Numbered from the stretch's first letter, positions 1 through 7,815 are shown. The stretch: DNA of 64,000 bases from Streptococcus parasanguinis (GCF_018499505.1 NZ_JAHDAC010000006.1:16606-80605), one strand, 5' to 3'. A program made the numbers and translations. Notes: a model not told the origin generated them from the sequence alone.

Positions 1-1
1 A

Positions 2-145
2 GGTGATTCAGCTGGAGGTTGGGTCCTTCTTGACTTAGGTGGTGTGGTAGTCCATGTCTTCTCAGAAGAAATGCGTGCCCACTATAACCTAGAAAAGCTA
101 TGGCACGAGGCAAGTGCTGTCGATCTTTCAGCAGCTCTAGCATAA
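2..145 (+). CDS. rsfS: Ribosomal silencing factor RsfS, 3' part
   Basis: This is the last 47 codons of a gene that begins before the window. The translation runs [20 protein letters not shown] and ends at TAA 143-145. The GGWVLLDLG...VVVHVF block followed by a short tail ending near '[10 protein letters not shown]' is typical of the RsfS (YbeB/Iojap) family. These proteins bind uL14 on the 50S subunit and block subunit joining when nutrients are scarce. A strong terminator follows directly, so the gene ends its transcription unit here. The N-terminal part cannot be assessed. Confidence 0.85.
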   Translation, partial: GDSAGGWVLLDLGGVVVHVFSEEMRAHYNLEKLWHEASAVDLSAALA

Positions 146-151
146 GCAGGT

Positions 152-182
152 AAACTCAGTTGGTAGCAACTGAGTTTTGTTG
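152..182 (+). terminator. Terminator after rsfS
   Basis: A perfect 11-bp stem (152-162 with 167-177) closes a 4-nt loop GTAG. The T-rich sequence TTTGTTGG follows. It sits 6 nt after the rsfS stop codon. Confidence 0.7.
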
Positions 183-251
183 GTTAAATTGAAATTCTAT
201 GGAAAGAAAGGATGGGGCCTCGTGTTTGGTTATTTTCTTAATTGAACACGA

Positions 252-336
252 GCTAAAAGCTGTGAGAAAAAGAGTAACTTCCTTTGTATCTGACGATACG
301 GCAGAAAGTTTCCTATTTTCTCTATGCTTTTAACGC
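252..336 (+). ncRNA. Long structured leader before the methyltransferase gene
   Basis: The 208-bp gap between rsfS and the methyltransferase holds an extended imperfect hairpin. Helix 1 is 254-260 with 326-332 (7 bp). A symmetric 3x3 internal loop follows (TGT/TAT). Helix 2 is 264-270 with 316-322 (7 bp), helix 3 is 276-280 with 306-310 (5 bp), and helix 4 is 286-290 with 295-299 (5 bp) capped by TGAC. The structure ends about 20 nt before the ATG at 354, which has no clear Shine-Dalgarno sequence. I know of no family it matches. It may be a cis-regulatory leader, an attenuator without a T-tract, or a decayed repeat. An 8-bp inverted repeat (219-226 with 245-252) lies just upstream. Confidence 0.4.
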
Positions 337-353
337 TCTTTGTATCTTGATTT

Positions 354-1094
354 ATGGCGACTTATGAAACGTTTGCAGCGGTCTATGATGCGGTCATGGA
401 TGACAGTCTGTATGATTTGTGGACGGATTTTTCTCTCCGCCATCTCCCAAAGACAAAAGATAAGAAAAAATTACTGGAATTGGCTTGTGGGACAGGGATC
501 CAGTCTGTTCGCTTTTCCCAAGCTGGGTTTGATGTGACAGGGTTAGACCTGAGTGCTGACATGCTGAAAATTGCTGAAAAAAGAGCTGCTTCAGCCAAGC
601 AAAAGATTGATTTTATCGAGGGCAATATGCTGGACCTGTCACAAGCAGGCACTTACGATTTCGTGACCTGCTACTCGGATTCTATCTGCTATATGCAGGA
701 CGAGGTAGAAGTAGGGGATGTCTTCAGAGAAGTCTATAATGCTCTTAATGAAGACGGGGTTTTTATCTTTGATGTCCACTCAACCTACCAGACGGATGAG
801 GTGTTCCCAGGCTATTCTTATCATGAAAACGCAGAAGACTTTGCCATGCTTTGGGATACCTATGAGGATGCAGCCCCTCACTCGATCGTCCACGAGCTGA
901 CCTTTTTTGTCCAAGAAGAGGATGGCTCCTTTAGTCGGCACGATGAAGTTCATGAGGAACGCACCTATGAAGTTTTAACCTATGACATTTTATTGGAGCA
1001 GGCTGGCTTTAAATCTTTTAAATTGTATGCAGATTTTGAAGATAAGGCGCCAACAAAGACCAGCAAACGTTGGTTTTTTGTAGCACAGAAGTAG
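354..1094 (+). CDS. Class I SAM-dependent methyltransferase
   Basis: This is a 246-residue Rossmann-fold methyltransferase. SAM-binding motif I is LELACGTG at about residues 41-48, with the acidic loop residue D near 61 (TGLDLS). 'IEGNMLDL' follows the motif-II region. The substrate is unknown. In streptococci this gene follows rsfS and precedes tmcAL, as here (6 nt to tmcAL), so it probably belongs to the translation-related cluster, but its target is not established. The ATG at 354 gives the N-terminus MATYETFAAVYD usual for these proteins, but the upstream bases show no good ribosome site. A structured RNA element ends about 20 nt before the start. Confidence 0.85.
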   Translation: MATYETFAAVYDAVMDDSLYDLWTDFSLRHLPKTKDKKKLLELACGTGIQSVRFSQAGFDVTGLDLSADMLKIAEKRAASAKQKIDFIEGNMLDLSQAGTYDFVTCYSDSICYMQDEVEVGDVFREVYNALNEDGVFIFDVHSTYQTDEVFPGYSYHENAEDFAMLWDTYEDAAPHSIVHELTFFVQEEDGSFSRHDEVHEERTYEVLTYDILLEQAGFKSFKLYADFEDKAPTKTSKRWFFVAQK

Positions 1095-1100
1095 GAAAAC

Positions 1101-2195
1101 ATGACAGTTACAGGTATTATTGCAGAATTTAATCCCTTTCACAATGGTCACAAGTACCTGCTCAAACAGGCAGAAGGGCTGAAGATTGTGGCCATGTCTG
1201 GGAATTTTGTTCAACGTGGCGAACCTGCCATTGTAGACAAGTGGATTCGCGCGCAGATGGCTTTGGAAAATGGAGCGGACCTGGTGGTCGAGCTCCCCTT
1301 TCTCGTGGCTGTTCAGTCGGCTGACCATTTTGCTAAGGGAGCGGTAGAAATCTTGTCCCGTCTAGGAATCGACCAATTGACTTTTGGGACAGAAGCGGTC
1401 TTAGATTACCAAGCGATTGCGACTGTTTATTCGGAGAAAGAGGCGGAAATGGAAGCTTTCTTGCGAAGCCTTCCGGATGATTTATCCTATCCACAAAAGA
1501 CCCAAAAAATGTGGGAAACCTTTGCTGGAGTGGAGTTCACAGGAGATACTCCCAATCATATCCTGGGTTTGGCCTATGTCAAGGCTTGTGCTGGGAAGGG
1601 AATTGCGCTCAAGTCCGTCCAGCGCCAGGGAGCAGGCTACCATTCAGAAGAAAAAGAAGTGGCCTATGCTTCTGCCACTAGTCTACGCCTACACAAGGAA
1701 GATCAGGACTTTGTCGCTAAATTCATGCCTAATAGCCAACTCTTTCAGTCGGCTCCACAGGTATCTTGGGAGGATTATGACCAACTGCTCCGTTATCAAA
1801 TCCTAACCCATCCGGATCTGACACAGATTTTTCAAGTCAATGAAGAAATGGCCAATCGGATAAAGGATGCGATTCGAAGTGCTAGTTCTGTGGAAGACCT
1901 GGTGGAGAAAGTCGCAACCAAGCGCTATACCAAAGCACGTGTGCGCCGCATCTTGACCTACATCTTGGTAGGGGCGATGGATCAAGCTCTTCCCGACGCC
2001 ATTCATGTCTTAGGATTTTCCGCAAAGGGACAAGTTCACCTCAAAGGCTTGAAAAAATCAGTAGAAATCGTGACTCGAATCGGTAAGGAACCTTGGGACA
2101 GTTTGACCCAGCGAGCGGATCAGGTGTATCAACTAGGCCATCCCCAATTGCGAGATCAGATTTGGGGTCGGGTACCAGTGAGAGTGGAAGAATAA
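1101..2195 (+). CDS. tmcAL: tRNA(Met) cytidine acetate ligase TmcAL (YlbM)
   Basis: The protein has 364 residues. It belongs to the nucleotidyltransferase superfamily, with the ATP-binding signature FNPFHNGH at residues 10-17. TmcAL family members activate acetate with ATP and form N4-acetylcytidine at the wobble base of elongator tRNA-Met, which improves decoding of AUG. 'GTEAVLD' and 'SASSVEDL' fit the family. The gene starts 6 nt after the methyltransferase stop and is probably co-transcribed with it. It ends before a strong terminator at 2271-2308. Length and N-terminal motif agree with the family. Confidence 0.9.
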   Translation: MTVTGIIAEFNPFHNGHKYLLKQAEGLKIVAMSGNFVQRGEPAIVDKWIRAQMALENGADLVVELPFLVAVQSADHFAKGAVEILSRLGIDQLTFGTEAVLDYQAIATVYSEKEAEMEAFLRSLPDDLSYPQKTQKMWETFAGVEFTGDTPNHILGLAYVKACAGKGIALKSVQRQGAGYHSEEKEVAYASATSLRLHKEDQDFVAKFMPNSQLFQSAPQVSWEDYDQLLRYQILTHPDLTQIFQVNEEMANRIKDAIRSASSVEDLVEKVATKRYTKARVRRILTYILVGAMDQALPDAIHVLGFSAKGQVHLKGLKKSVEIVTRIGKEPWDSLTQRADQVYQLGHPQLRDQIWGRVPVRVEE

Positions 2196-2270
2196 ACAGT
2201 CTGACGTAAATTTTCTCTGCCCACATTCACATAAGGCAAGAAGTTTATGATGTACGGAAACAGTGTTTAT

Positions 2271-2308
2271 CCATTGTCTAAAAAATCTTTTTAGACAATG
2301 GATTTTTT
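2271..2308 (+). terminator. Strong terminator after tmcAL
   Basis: A perfect 14-bp stem (2271-2284 with 2288-2301) has a 3-nt loop ATC. It is followed by ATTTTTTT. Confidence 0.9.
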
Positions 2309-2334
2309 TGTTTTTACCACATTTAGAAACTTTT

Positions 2335-2342
2335 TACGAATA
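2335..2342 (+). promoter_or_regulatory. Candidate cin-box (ComX site) upstream of yefM-yoeB
   Basis: The octamer TACGAATA, preceded by a T-run (TTTTT from 2331), matches the streptococcal ComX (late competence) promoter box. It lies about 93 nt before the antitoxin start and upstream of the housekeeping promoter at 2376-2404. An 8-mer can occur by chance in a window of this size, so this is a candidate only. Confidence 0.3.
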
Positions 2343-2356
2343 ATTAGGTAGAGAAG

Positions 2357-2389
2357 GAAAAACTTGTACAAGTTCCTGACAAGTTTTTC
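2357..2389 (+). promoter_or_regulatory. Palindromic operator of the toxin-antitoxin operon
   Basis: Two overlapping symmetries are visible. The first is the 14-bp perfect palindrome AACTTGTACAAGTT at 2361-2374. The second is an 11-bp inverted repeat (2357-2367 with 2379-2389). The half-site ACAAGTT thus occurs three times, once inverted. The site covers the -35 box (2376-2381). This is where YefM-type antitoxins normally bind for autoregulation, so I infer it is the operator. Confidence 0.55.
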
Positions 2390-2404
2390 TTTTTCATGTA
2401 TAAT
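2376..2404 (+). promoter_or_regulatory. Promoter of yefM-yoeB
   Basis: The -35 box is CTGACA (2376-2381), the spacer is 17 bp, and the -10 box is TATAAT (2399-2404). The predicted start lies about 25 nt before the antitoxin ATG. Confidence 0.75.
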
Positions 2405-2434
2405 AATAGAAAAGAGGTAGAATGAGGTATGGTC

Positions 2435-2689
2435 ATGGAAGCAGTCGTTTATTCAACATTCCGCAATCATTTGAAGGATTATATGAAGAAGGTGAATGAT
2501 GAGTTTGAGCCTTTGACGGTCGTAAATAAGAATCCAGACGAAGATATTGTGGTCATCTCTAAGAGCGAGTGGGACAGCCTACAAGAAACCCTGAGACTAG
2601 CTCAGAACAAGGAATTGTCAGATAAGGTCTTGCGGGGCATGGCAGAAGTCCGAGCTGGTCAGGTTCAACTCCATGAGATTGAGGGGTAA
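2435..2689 (+). CDS. yefM: Type II antitoxin, YefM/Phd family
   Basis: The product is 84 residues. The N-terminal dimerising and DNA-binding half (MEAVVYSTFRNHLKDYMKKV) is followed by 'EDIVVISKSEWDSLQETLRL', typical of YefM/Phd antitoxins. The C-terminal 30 residues are the toxin-neutralising segment. An ATG at 2429 would add two residues. I prefer 2435, because GAGG at 2424-2427 is 7 nt upstream. The toxin gene starts 3 nt after the stop. The antitoxin normally binds YoeB, masks its active site and, together with it, represses the operon through the palindrome at 2357-2389. Confidence 0.9.
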   Translation: MEAVVYSTFRNHLKDYMKKVNDEFEPLTVVNKNPDEDIVVISKSEWDSLQETLRLAQNKELSDKVLRGMAEVRAGQVQLHEIEG

Positions 2690-2692
2690 CAG

Positions 2693-2947
2693 ATGTTACT
2701 CAAGTTTACAGAAGATGCCTGGAAGGATTATTGTTACTGGCAAAGTCAGGACAAAAAAACATTGAAGCGAATCAATACCCTGATTAAGGAGATCCAAAGG
2801 GATCCATTTACTGGGATTGGTAAGCCTGAGCCTTTGAAATATGACTTTCAAGGAGTATGGTCAAGACGGATTGATGCAGAGAATCGCCTGATTTATATAC
2901 TAGATGAGTCAGGTGTCGCTTTCCTCTCTTTTAAAGATCATTATTAA
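2693..2947 (+). CDS. yoeB: Type II toxin YoeB, ribosome-dependent mRNA endoribonuclease
   Basis: This is an 84-residue RelE-fold toxin with the same length as E. coli YoeB. All three catalytic residues known in E. coli are present at identical positions: Glu46 (in KPEPLK), Arg65 (in AENRLIY) and His83 (in KDHY). YoeB enters the ribosomal A site and cuts mRNA during translation. With an intact partner gene 3 nt upstream and its own operator, the system looks functional. The stop codon lies inside a terminator hairpin, so the operon ends tightly here. Confidence 0.95.
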   Translation: MLLKFTEDAWKDYCYWQSQDKKTLKRINTLIKEIQRDPFTGIGKPEPLKYDFQGVWSRRIDAENRLIYILDESGVAFLSFKDHY

Positions 2948-2968
2948 GTCTTTAAAAGAGGATCTTTT
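2925..2968 (+). terminator. Terminator overlapping the yoeB stop codon
   Basis: A 12-bp perfect stem (2926-2937 with 2949-2960, extended by one T-G pair) has an 11-nt loop containing the yoeB TAA. GATCTTTTT follows. The left arm is coding sequence for the last residues of the toxin. Confidence 0.7.
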
Positions 2969-3068
2969 TGATAGTTAGGATAGCTATTTAAAATTTCCAA
3001 CTCGAAGAAAATTCCTATAAAATCCCCTTTCTAAAAATAGAAAAATCTAGTCTAACTTCGATGATTTG

Positions 3069-3077
3069 TGATATAAT
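3069..3077 (+). promoter_or_regulatory. Extended -10 promoter of the yebC-like gene
   Basis: TG-A-TATAAT at 3069-3077 has no recognisable -35 box 17 bp upstream. The gene start is 45 nt downstream, and GGAGAA lies before the ATG at 3122. Confidence 0.6.
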
Positions 3078-3121
3078 GTTAAAGATTGAAAATAATTTGA
3101 AAAAATTTAAGGAGAATCCTC

Positions 3122-3838
3122 ATGGGACGTAAATGGGCCAATATTGTTGCCAAGAAAACTGCCAAAGATGGTGCCAACTCAAAAGTTTATGCTAAATTTG
3201 GTGTGGAGATCTATGTAGCTGCTAAAAAGGGTGAACCAGATCCAGAACTAAATACTGCTTTGAGATTCGTTATTGACCGTGCGAAACAAGCGCAAGTGCC
3301 AAAACACGTTATTGATAAAGCGATCGATAAGGCAAAAGGAAACACTGACGAAACCTTTACAGAAGGACGTTACGAAGGGTTCGGACCAAATGGTTCGATG
3401 TTGATCGTTGATACCTTGACTTCAAACGTTAACCGTACAGCTGCCAATGTCCGTGCTGCTTTTGGTAAAAATGGTGGGAACATGGGAGCTTCAGGTTCTG
3501 TATCTTACCTCTTTGACAACAAAGGTGTTATCGTCTTTGCTGGTGATGATGCCGATGCTATCTTTGAGCTTTTGCTTGAAGCAGATGTGGATGTAGATGA
3601 TGTCGAAGCAGAAGAAGGAACGATCACAGTCTACACTGCTCCAACTGATCTTCACAAAGCAATCGTTGCTTTGCGTGAATCAGGTGTTGAAGAATTCCAA
3701 GTAACAGAATTGGAAATGATTCCTCAATCAGAAGTTGAGTTGTCAGGTGAAGATTTGGAAACATTTGAAAAACTTTACAGCGTTCTTGAAGACGACGAGG
3801 ACGTACAAAAAATCTACACAAACGTAGATGGATTCTAA
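3122..3838 (+). CDS. YebC/PmpR (TACO1) family protein
   Basis: The protein has 238 residues, with the family start [18 protein letters not shown] and the blocks '[18 protein letters not shown]' and 'YEGFGPNG'. The family is often annotated as transcription regulators. Its mitochondrial member TACO1 and some bacterial members have been linked to translation through proline-rich stretches. The form here, with '[20 protein letters not shown]', resembles the YeeN/YebC-II type of Firmicutes. It is a single gene between its own extended -10 promoter and a bidirectional terminator, and is probably cytoplasmic. The choice between transcription and translation roles cannot be made from sequence. Confidence 0.9.
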   Translation: MGRKWANIVAKKTAKDGANSKVYAKFGVEIYVAAKKGEPDPELNTALRFVIDRAKQAQVPKHVIDKAIDKAKGNTDETFTEGRYEGFGPNGSMLIVDTLTSNVNRTAANVRAAFGKNGGNMGASGSVSYLFDNKGVIVFAGDDADAIFELLLEADVDVDDVEAEEGTITVYTAPTDLHKAIVALRESGVEEFQVTELEMIPQSEVELSGEDLETFEKLYSVLEDDEDVQKIYTNVDGF

Positions 3839-3873
3839 TCACTCGTAAGGACTGTAGTGAATCCCATAAATTA

Positions 3874-3913
3874 AGAAAAAGGATAGCTTCTCAGATCAAG
3901 CTATCCTTTTTCT
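3874..3913. terminator. Bidirectional terminator, yebC-like gene / UmuC cassette
   Basis: A 16-bp perfect stem (3874-3889 with 3898-3913) has an 8-nt loop. There is an A-run on the left and a T-run on the right, so it can end transcription from both converging units. It overlaps the 3' end of the DUF5960 gene, whose stop is at 3891-3893. Confidence 0.85.
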
Positions 3914-4217
3914 CTGTCTGATGAGGATCTATCTTTTGTAAGTGATGTCCTGTATAAGCGTAAATACGGGTCAGGGGTGATTGGGAGAGTGTGGAAACCT
4001 TAAAATAGAAATAATGGTCTCGATGATCCCGACTTTTGGTGTGGTGAAGACGAAAGTAGTTTCGCTGGCCTGCTGCCATAGAGTGGAGAATATCATCTTC
4101 TAAAAAGACGAGCGGTGTAGAAGTAGCGGCCCACTTGTAAAAGTCCGTCTCAAATTGGTGGTAATTCTCCGAAAAATAATCAAATTGTAATTCGTGTTTA
4201 GTCTGAATAGGTTTCAT
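3891..4217 (-). CDS. DUF5960-like protein of the umuC cassette
   Basis: The product is 108 residues from ATG 4217. An upstream in-frame ATG at 4238 would add 7 residues, but GAGGAA lies 6-7 nt before 4217. The sequence 'LQFDYFSENYHQFETDFYKW' with 'STPLVFLEDDILHSMA' and 'NYFRL' resembles the small streptococcal DUF5960 family often found next to UmuC-type polymerases. The function is unknown. No signal peptide or membrane segment is visible. It overlaps the YolD-like gene by 20 nt, so the two are translationally linked. By context it is a candidate accessory factor in damage-induced synthesis. Confidence 0.7.
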   Translation of the reverse strand: MKPIQTKHELQFDYFSENYHQFETDFYKWAATSTPLVFLEDDILHSMAAGQRNYFRLHHTKSRDHRDHYFYFKVSTLSQSPLTRIYAYTGHHLQKIDPHQTEKKDSLI

Positions 4218-4569
4218 AGGGTGTTTCCTCAGATTCAATAAAAATGATAGAGTCTACGAGGAGACGGTGGTAGTGGCCATCGCTTTTGAGAAGAACCTCA
4301 GAAGCAGATAAGGTGTGAATCGAATCTGTGTAGGTAGCAAATTGATTCCCCTCTAAAGTTGTGATCGAGATCGTCGTTTGTTGTTGAAAGGCCTGCTCCA
4401 GGAGCTGGATCTGTTCAGCAAGTGGAAGAACCGTGAGCTGACTGCGGTCAATTTCTTTTGTATGCAGGGCAGTTGTGTGCTCGGATAAAAAGAAGCCGGC
4501 CCATTTAGCCATGCCACGATCTTGAAATTCTCGGGCAGATTGATAAGGGAGATAAGAACGGTCGATCAT
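4198..4569 (-). CDS. YolD-like protein
   Basis: The product is 123 residues. The start MIDRSYLPYQSAREFQDRGM, with 'KWAGFFLSEHT' following, is the signature of the YolD-like family. These proteins are encoded beside Y-family polymerases in Firmicutes and phages and have been proposed to act like UmuD partners. The start codon overlaps the umuC stop (ATGA type, 4 nt), indicating tight coupling. No catalytic motif is visible, and the exact role is unproven. Confidence 0.75.
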   Translation of the reverse strand: MIDRSYLPYQSAREFQDRGMAKWAGFFLSEHTTALHTKEIDRSQLTVLPLAEQIQLLEQAFQQQTTISITTLEGNQFATYTDSIHTLSASEVLLKSDGHYHRLLVDSIIFIESEETPYETYSD

Positions 4570-5978
4570 GTTAATCCATCTAAGCCTCCTGCGGAATGTC
4601 CGCCTGTTAATTTACTGCGTGCAATGGCGCGTGAGTTTTCTAGTAATGAGGAGCCTTTCTGAAGAGAGGTAAAGCCAAATTGATCCCGAATGCGGTCAAT
4701 GGTTTGCTGGAGTTTTTCCTCTTTTTCCAGGGCTACTAGATCATCGAAGAGAGAAAAGAGTTGAAGAGACTCCTCGACAAGTTCTCCATAAAAAACACCA
4801 ATCTGCCGAATAGCACCTCCTTCGTACTTGGAGCGAAAGAGCCGCAGAACCGTATCGGATAAAACCTTGGTGGATTGGGTAGGCTCAATCTTTTGCTGGC
4901 AGTGAATGGACGGAAGCCCCTCTATTTTGGAGTAGGAGGCATGAATGGAGACCAGTTGGGTCTTCTTTTTTTTCCGTCGCAAGCGAATAGCCACCTGTTC
5001 AGCCATCTCCCGAAACACCAGTTCAATATCAGCTTGTAGATGGTAGTCATAGGGCAAGATTTGAGAGTTACCAATACCTCGTGACTTCGGACGATAAGGC
5101 TTGTGGACATTGCTTTCATCAATGCCATGAGCATGGAACCACAGTTGAAGGCCCATGACTCCGAATTCTTTCTTTAAGAGATCTGGGTGAGCCTGGGCCA
5201 GTTCAGCAATCGATGTGATCCCGATCTTTTGCAATCGCTTTTCAGTACGACGTCCAATGCCCCAAAAATCAGTGAGCTGGGGTAGTTTCCAGACCTTACT
5301 TTCTACATCTTCATAAGACCAATTGGAGCGCATATTTCGGCAATGCTTGGCTTCATTGTCCAAGGCTAGCTTGGCAAGAAGGGGATTGGCATTGCTGAGG
5401 CCGATGGTGGAGTAGATCCCAGTTTCCTGCCAGATCCTTTTTTGGATTCTAGCAGAAAGGAGATCCAGTTTCTCCTTTCGAGAGAGGGAGGGGTCTGGAA
5501 TAAAATAATTTAAGGAAGAAGTCAGATCGATAAAGCCTTCGTCAATCGAGTAAGGGAAAATATCATCTGGTGCCGCAAATTCCTGAAATACCTTCTGAAT
5601 CTCCATATTTACCTGAATATAGGCATTCATACGTGGAGGCACAATTAGGGTCCTCTTGGCCCAGGATTCAATGGATGCAATAAAGGCTGGATCTGTTGGC
5701 AATCCTTGTTTTTTGGCGGCGTAGCTATTAAATTTTCTGGTTTTGAGGTCAAAAGGTAGGTCGTAGCTACGGCTGACATTTTTCTTGCCAAAGACTTGTT
5801 TGAAAACGGGAGAGCTCGCCAAAATTAGGCCGGCTGAATTGTCGCTCCGACTCATGACGCAAAGGGAAGTCGTCAAGGGGTTGAGCCCCAGACGGACACA
5901 TTCACAACTGGCATAAAAACTTTTCATATCCACAAAAGCAATATCAGAATGAGGCTCACGTGAATAATCAAATAGCAT
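4566..5978 (-). CDS. umuC: Y-family DNA polymerase, UmuC type
   Basis: This is a 470-residue error-prone translesion polymerase. Catalytic motif I, FVDMKSFYASCE, is near residues 16-27. The catalytic acidic pair is in 'SIDEGFIDLT' near 145. 'GIGRRTEKRLQKIGI' near 240 is the HhH thumb segment, followed by a little-finger domain. The polymerase would copy past lesions at the cost of mutations. The gene starts 2 nt after the HdiR-like repressor gene and overlaps yolD, giving a four-gene unit. Streptococci lack a classical LexA, and such cassettes are their local SOS response. Confidence 0.92.
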   Translation of the reverse strand: MLFDYSREPHSDIAFVDMKSFYASCECVRLGLNPLTTSLCVMSRSDNSAGLILASSPVFKQVFGKKNVSRSYDLPFDLKTRKFNSYAAKKQGLPTDPAFIASIESWAKRTLIVPPRMNAYIQVNMEIQKVFQEFAAPDDIFPYSIDEGFIDLTSSLNYFIPDPSLSRKEKLDLLSARIQKRIWQETGIYSTIGLSNANPLLAKLALDNEAKHCRNMRSNWSYEDVESKVWKLPQLTDFWGIGRRTEKRLQKIGITSIAELAQAHPDLLKKEFGVMGLQLWFHAHGIDESNVHKPYRPKSRGIGNSQILPYDYHLQADIELVFREMAEQVAIRLRRKKKKTQLVSIHASYSKIEGLPSIHCQQKIEPTQSTKVLSDTVLRLFRSKYEGGAIRQIGVFYGELVEESLQLFSLFDDLVALEKEEKLQQTIDRIRDQFGFTSLQKGSSLLENSRAIARSKLTGGHSAGGLDGLT

Positions 5979-5980
5979 AT

Positions 5981-6658
5981 TTAAACCTCGAGTGGAAGAA
6001 AATGCCCGACCACAATGCCGACGATTTTGGGCTCGTCTTCATAGGGAGCAAATAAATCATCGTAGTCAGGGTTGATGGATTCTAAGCGCAAACCTTCCGC
6101 TTCTCGATAGACTTTCTTGATGTAGGTTTTTCCATTCCAGATGAGGGCGTAGACAGCCCCATCATAGTCAAAGCCAGTCTGCTTCATGAGGGCAACAGAG
6201 CCGTTGGGATAGAGAGGTTCCATCGAATCACCTGATACCCAAGAGGCGAAGTCATGCTGGATTTCCTTGTCAAAATAGACGGTTTCATAGTCTGTTTCGT
6301 TATCATAAAAGGTATGTCCCAAACCGGCTGCTAGCTCAATCGAAAGAACCTTATAAGCAGTCAAGGAAACAACTTTTTGCTGCTGTTCCAATAACTGGCT
6401 GGCCAACTGGTCGACTTTCTTTTGATGAGGTGGGGTTAATAAAGGGTAGGTGTAGAGTGCGGAGTCTTTGTTAATAAAGTAGTCCTCTTTAACGGAGAGG
6501 CGCTTGGCCAACCTCCTGAGATTTTTTTCGTGTGGCTCCGCTAAGCCATTCTCCCAACTGGAGTAAGTCTTGCGAGAAATCTTGAGATCCTCATAGACAT
6601 CAGCTTGGGTCAAGCCTTTTTCTAGGCGTCTTTCTTTTAGTTTTTTTGCATCAAACAT
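5981..6658 (-). CDS. hdiR: HdiR/LexA-like self-cleaving repressor (XRE HTH + S24 peptidase)
   Basis: The product is 225 residues from ATG 6658, preceded by AGGAG. An upstream in-frame extension to 6724 lacks a ribosome site and runs through the operator. An XRE helix-turn-helix occupies residues 5-60 (ERRLEKGLTQADVYEDLKIS). A LexA-type C-terminal domain carries the likely Ala111-Gly112 cleavage site (ELAAGLG), nucleophile Ser145 (SGDSMEP) and general-base Lys181 (KTYIKK). HdiR in Lactococcus cleaves itself after DNA damage and then frees umuC. An operator-like inverted repeat overlaps its own transcription start, so autoregulation is likely. The name is given by similarity of architecture. 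Confidence 0.85.
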   Translation of the reverse strand: MFDAKKLKERRLEKGLTQADVYEDLKISRKTYSSWENGLAEPHEKNLRRLAKRLSVKEDYFINKDSALYTYPLLTPPHQKKVDQLASQLLEQQQKVVSLTAYKVLSIELAAGLGHTFYDNETDYETVYFDKEIQHDFASWVSGDSMEPLYPNGSVALMKQTGFDYDGAVYALIWNGKTYIKKVYREAEGLRLESINPDYDDLFAPYEDEPKIVGIVVGHFLPLEV

Positions 6659-6672
6659 ATCAGTTCTCCTAT

Positions 6673-6691
6673 GTAACGTTTTAAAAGTTAC
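6673..6691. promoter_or_regulatory. Operator-like inverted repeat before the hdiR-umuC cassette
   Basis: GTAAC at 6673-6677 pairs with GTTAC at 6687-6691 around G-TTTTAAAA, giving near-perfect dyad symmetry. It lies between the minus-strand -10 box and the repressor ATG, over the predicted start site. I infer a binding site for the repressor. Confidence 0.5.
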
Positions 6692-6695
6692 GTAT

Positions 6696-6724
6696 AGTTT
6701 ATCAAAAATGAATCCTTTTTGCAA
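6696..6724 (-). promoter_or_regulatory. Promoter of the hdiR-umuC cassette
   Basis: Read on the minus strand, TTGCAA (6724-6719), a 17-bp spacer and TAAACT (6701-6696). The predicted start falls in the inverted repeat at 6673-6691. Confidence 0.55.
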
Positions 6725-6757
6725 GAGAAAAATTCAGTTGAAAACGAATGAAAAGAC

Positions 6758-6785
6758 TTGATTTTGATTGAAAAAAGAGTATAAT
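6758..6785 (+). promoter_or_regulatory. Promoter of asnA
   Basis: TTGATT (6758-6763), a 16-bp spacer and TATAAT (6780-6785). It is divergent from the hdiR promoter. Confidence 0.7.
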
Positions 6786-6817
6786 CATTTCTAAAATGTC
6801 TATAAATGAGGAACTAT

Positions 6818-7810
6818 ATGAAAAAAAGTTTTATACACCAACAAAAAGAAATTTCGTTTGTTAAAACGACGTTCACACAATATTTAAAAGATAAATTGGA
6901 CATCATTGAAGTCCAAGGGCCAATTTTGAGCAAGGTCGGAGACGGGATGCAGGATAACCTTTCTGGGATTGAACATCCGGTATCTGTAAAGGTCCTTCAA
7001 ATTCCTGATGAGACTTATGAAGTCGTGCATTCACTCGCAAAATGGAAACGCCATACCTTGGCACGTTTTGGTTTTGGAGAAGGAGAAGGTCTCTTTGTCC
7101 ATATGAAGGCTCTTCGTCCAGATGAAGATTCGCTAGACGCTATCCACTCTGTTTATGTAGACCAATGGGACTGGGAAAAGGTCATCCCAAATGGTCAACG
7201 CAACATCGCCTACCTCAAAGAAACGGTTGAAAAAATCTACAAGGCGATTCGTTTAACAGAACTAGCAGTAGAAGCGCGCTATGATATTGAATCAGTTCTT
7301 CCAAAACAAATTACCTTCGTTCACACAGAAGAATTGGTGGAACGCTATCCAGATTTAACTCCAAAAGAGCGTGAAAATGCCATTGCCAAAGAATTCGGAG
7401 CCGTTTTCTTGATCGGGATTGGTGGAGAACTTGCAGATGGCAAACCACACGATGGACGTGCCCCTGACTATGATGACTGGACAACTGAGTCTGAAAATGG
7501 CTACAAGGGCTTGAATGGCGATATCCTCGTCTGGAATGACGTTCTAGGTTCAGCCTTTGAACTGTCTTCAATGGGAATCCGTGTCGATGAAGAAACGCTT
7601 CGTCGTCAAGTTGCGATTACAGGGGACCAAGATCGTCTCCAATTAGAGTGGCACAAGGCCTTGTTAAACGGTCTTTTCCCACTTACAATTGGTGGAGGGA
7701 TCGGACAATCTCGTTTGGCTATGTTCTTACTTCGTAAGAAACATATCGGTGAAGTCCAAACCAGTGTCTGGCCTCAATCTGTCCGCGATGAATATGAAAA
7801 TATCCTATAA
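6818..7810 (+). CDS. asnA: Aspartate--ammonia ligase (asparagine synthetase A)
   Basis: The product has 330 residues from ATG 6818, the same length as E. coli AsnA. An in-frame ATG at 6806 is part of the ribosome site region (GAGGAA at 6808-6813), so it is not the start. AsnA makes asparagine from aspartate, ammonia and ATP and is related to class II aminoacyl-tRNA synthetases. Family blocks visible are '[15 protein letters not shown]', '[13 protein letters not shown]' and the C-terminal '[16 protein letters not shown]'. It is a single gene with its own promoter and a very short leader. A dispersed repeat and a terminator follow. Confidence 0.95.
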   Translation: MKKSFIHQQKEISFVKTTFTQYLKDKLDIIEVQGPILSKVGDGMQDNLSGIEHPVSVKVLQIPDETYEVVHSLAKWKRHTLARFGFGEGEGLFVHMKALRPDEDSLDAIHSVYVDQWDWEKVIPNGQRNIAYLKETVEKIYKAIRLTELAVEARYDIESVLPKQITFVHTEELVERYPDLTPKERENAIAKEFGAVFLIGIGGELADGKPHDGRAPDYDDWTTESENGYKGLNGDILVWNDVLGSAFELSSMGIRVDEETLRRQVAITGDQDRLQLEWHKALLNGLFPLTIGGGIGQSRLAMFLLRKKHIGEVQTSVWPQSVRDEYENIL

Positions 7811-7815
7811 GGAAG

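Noticed and set aside
199..333. A 44-codon ATG-to-TAA frame between rsfS and the methyltransferase gene
   Set aside because: It has no ribosome site and no recognisable protein features, and it lies over the base-paired element at 252-336, which explains the sequence better.
2429..2434. Two extra N-terminal codons for YefM
   Set aside because: GAGG at 2424-2427 is too close to ATG 2429 and well spaced for ATG 2435.
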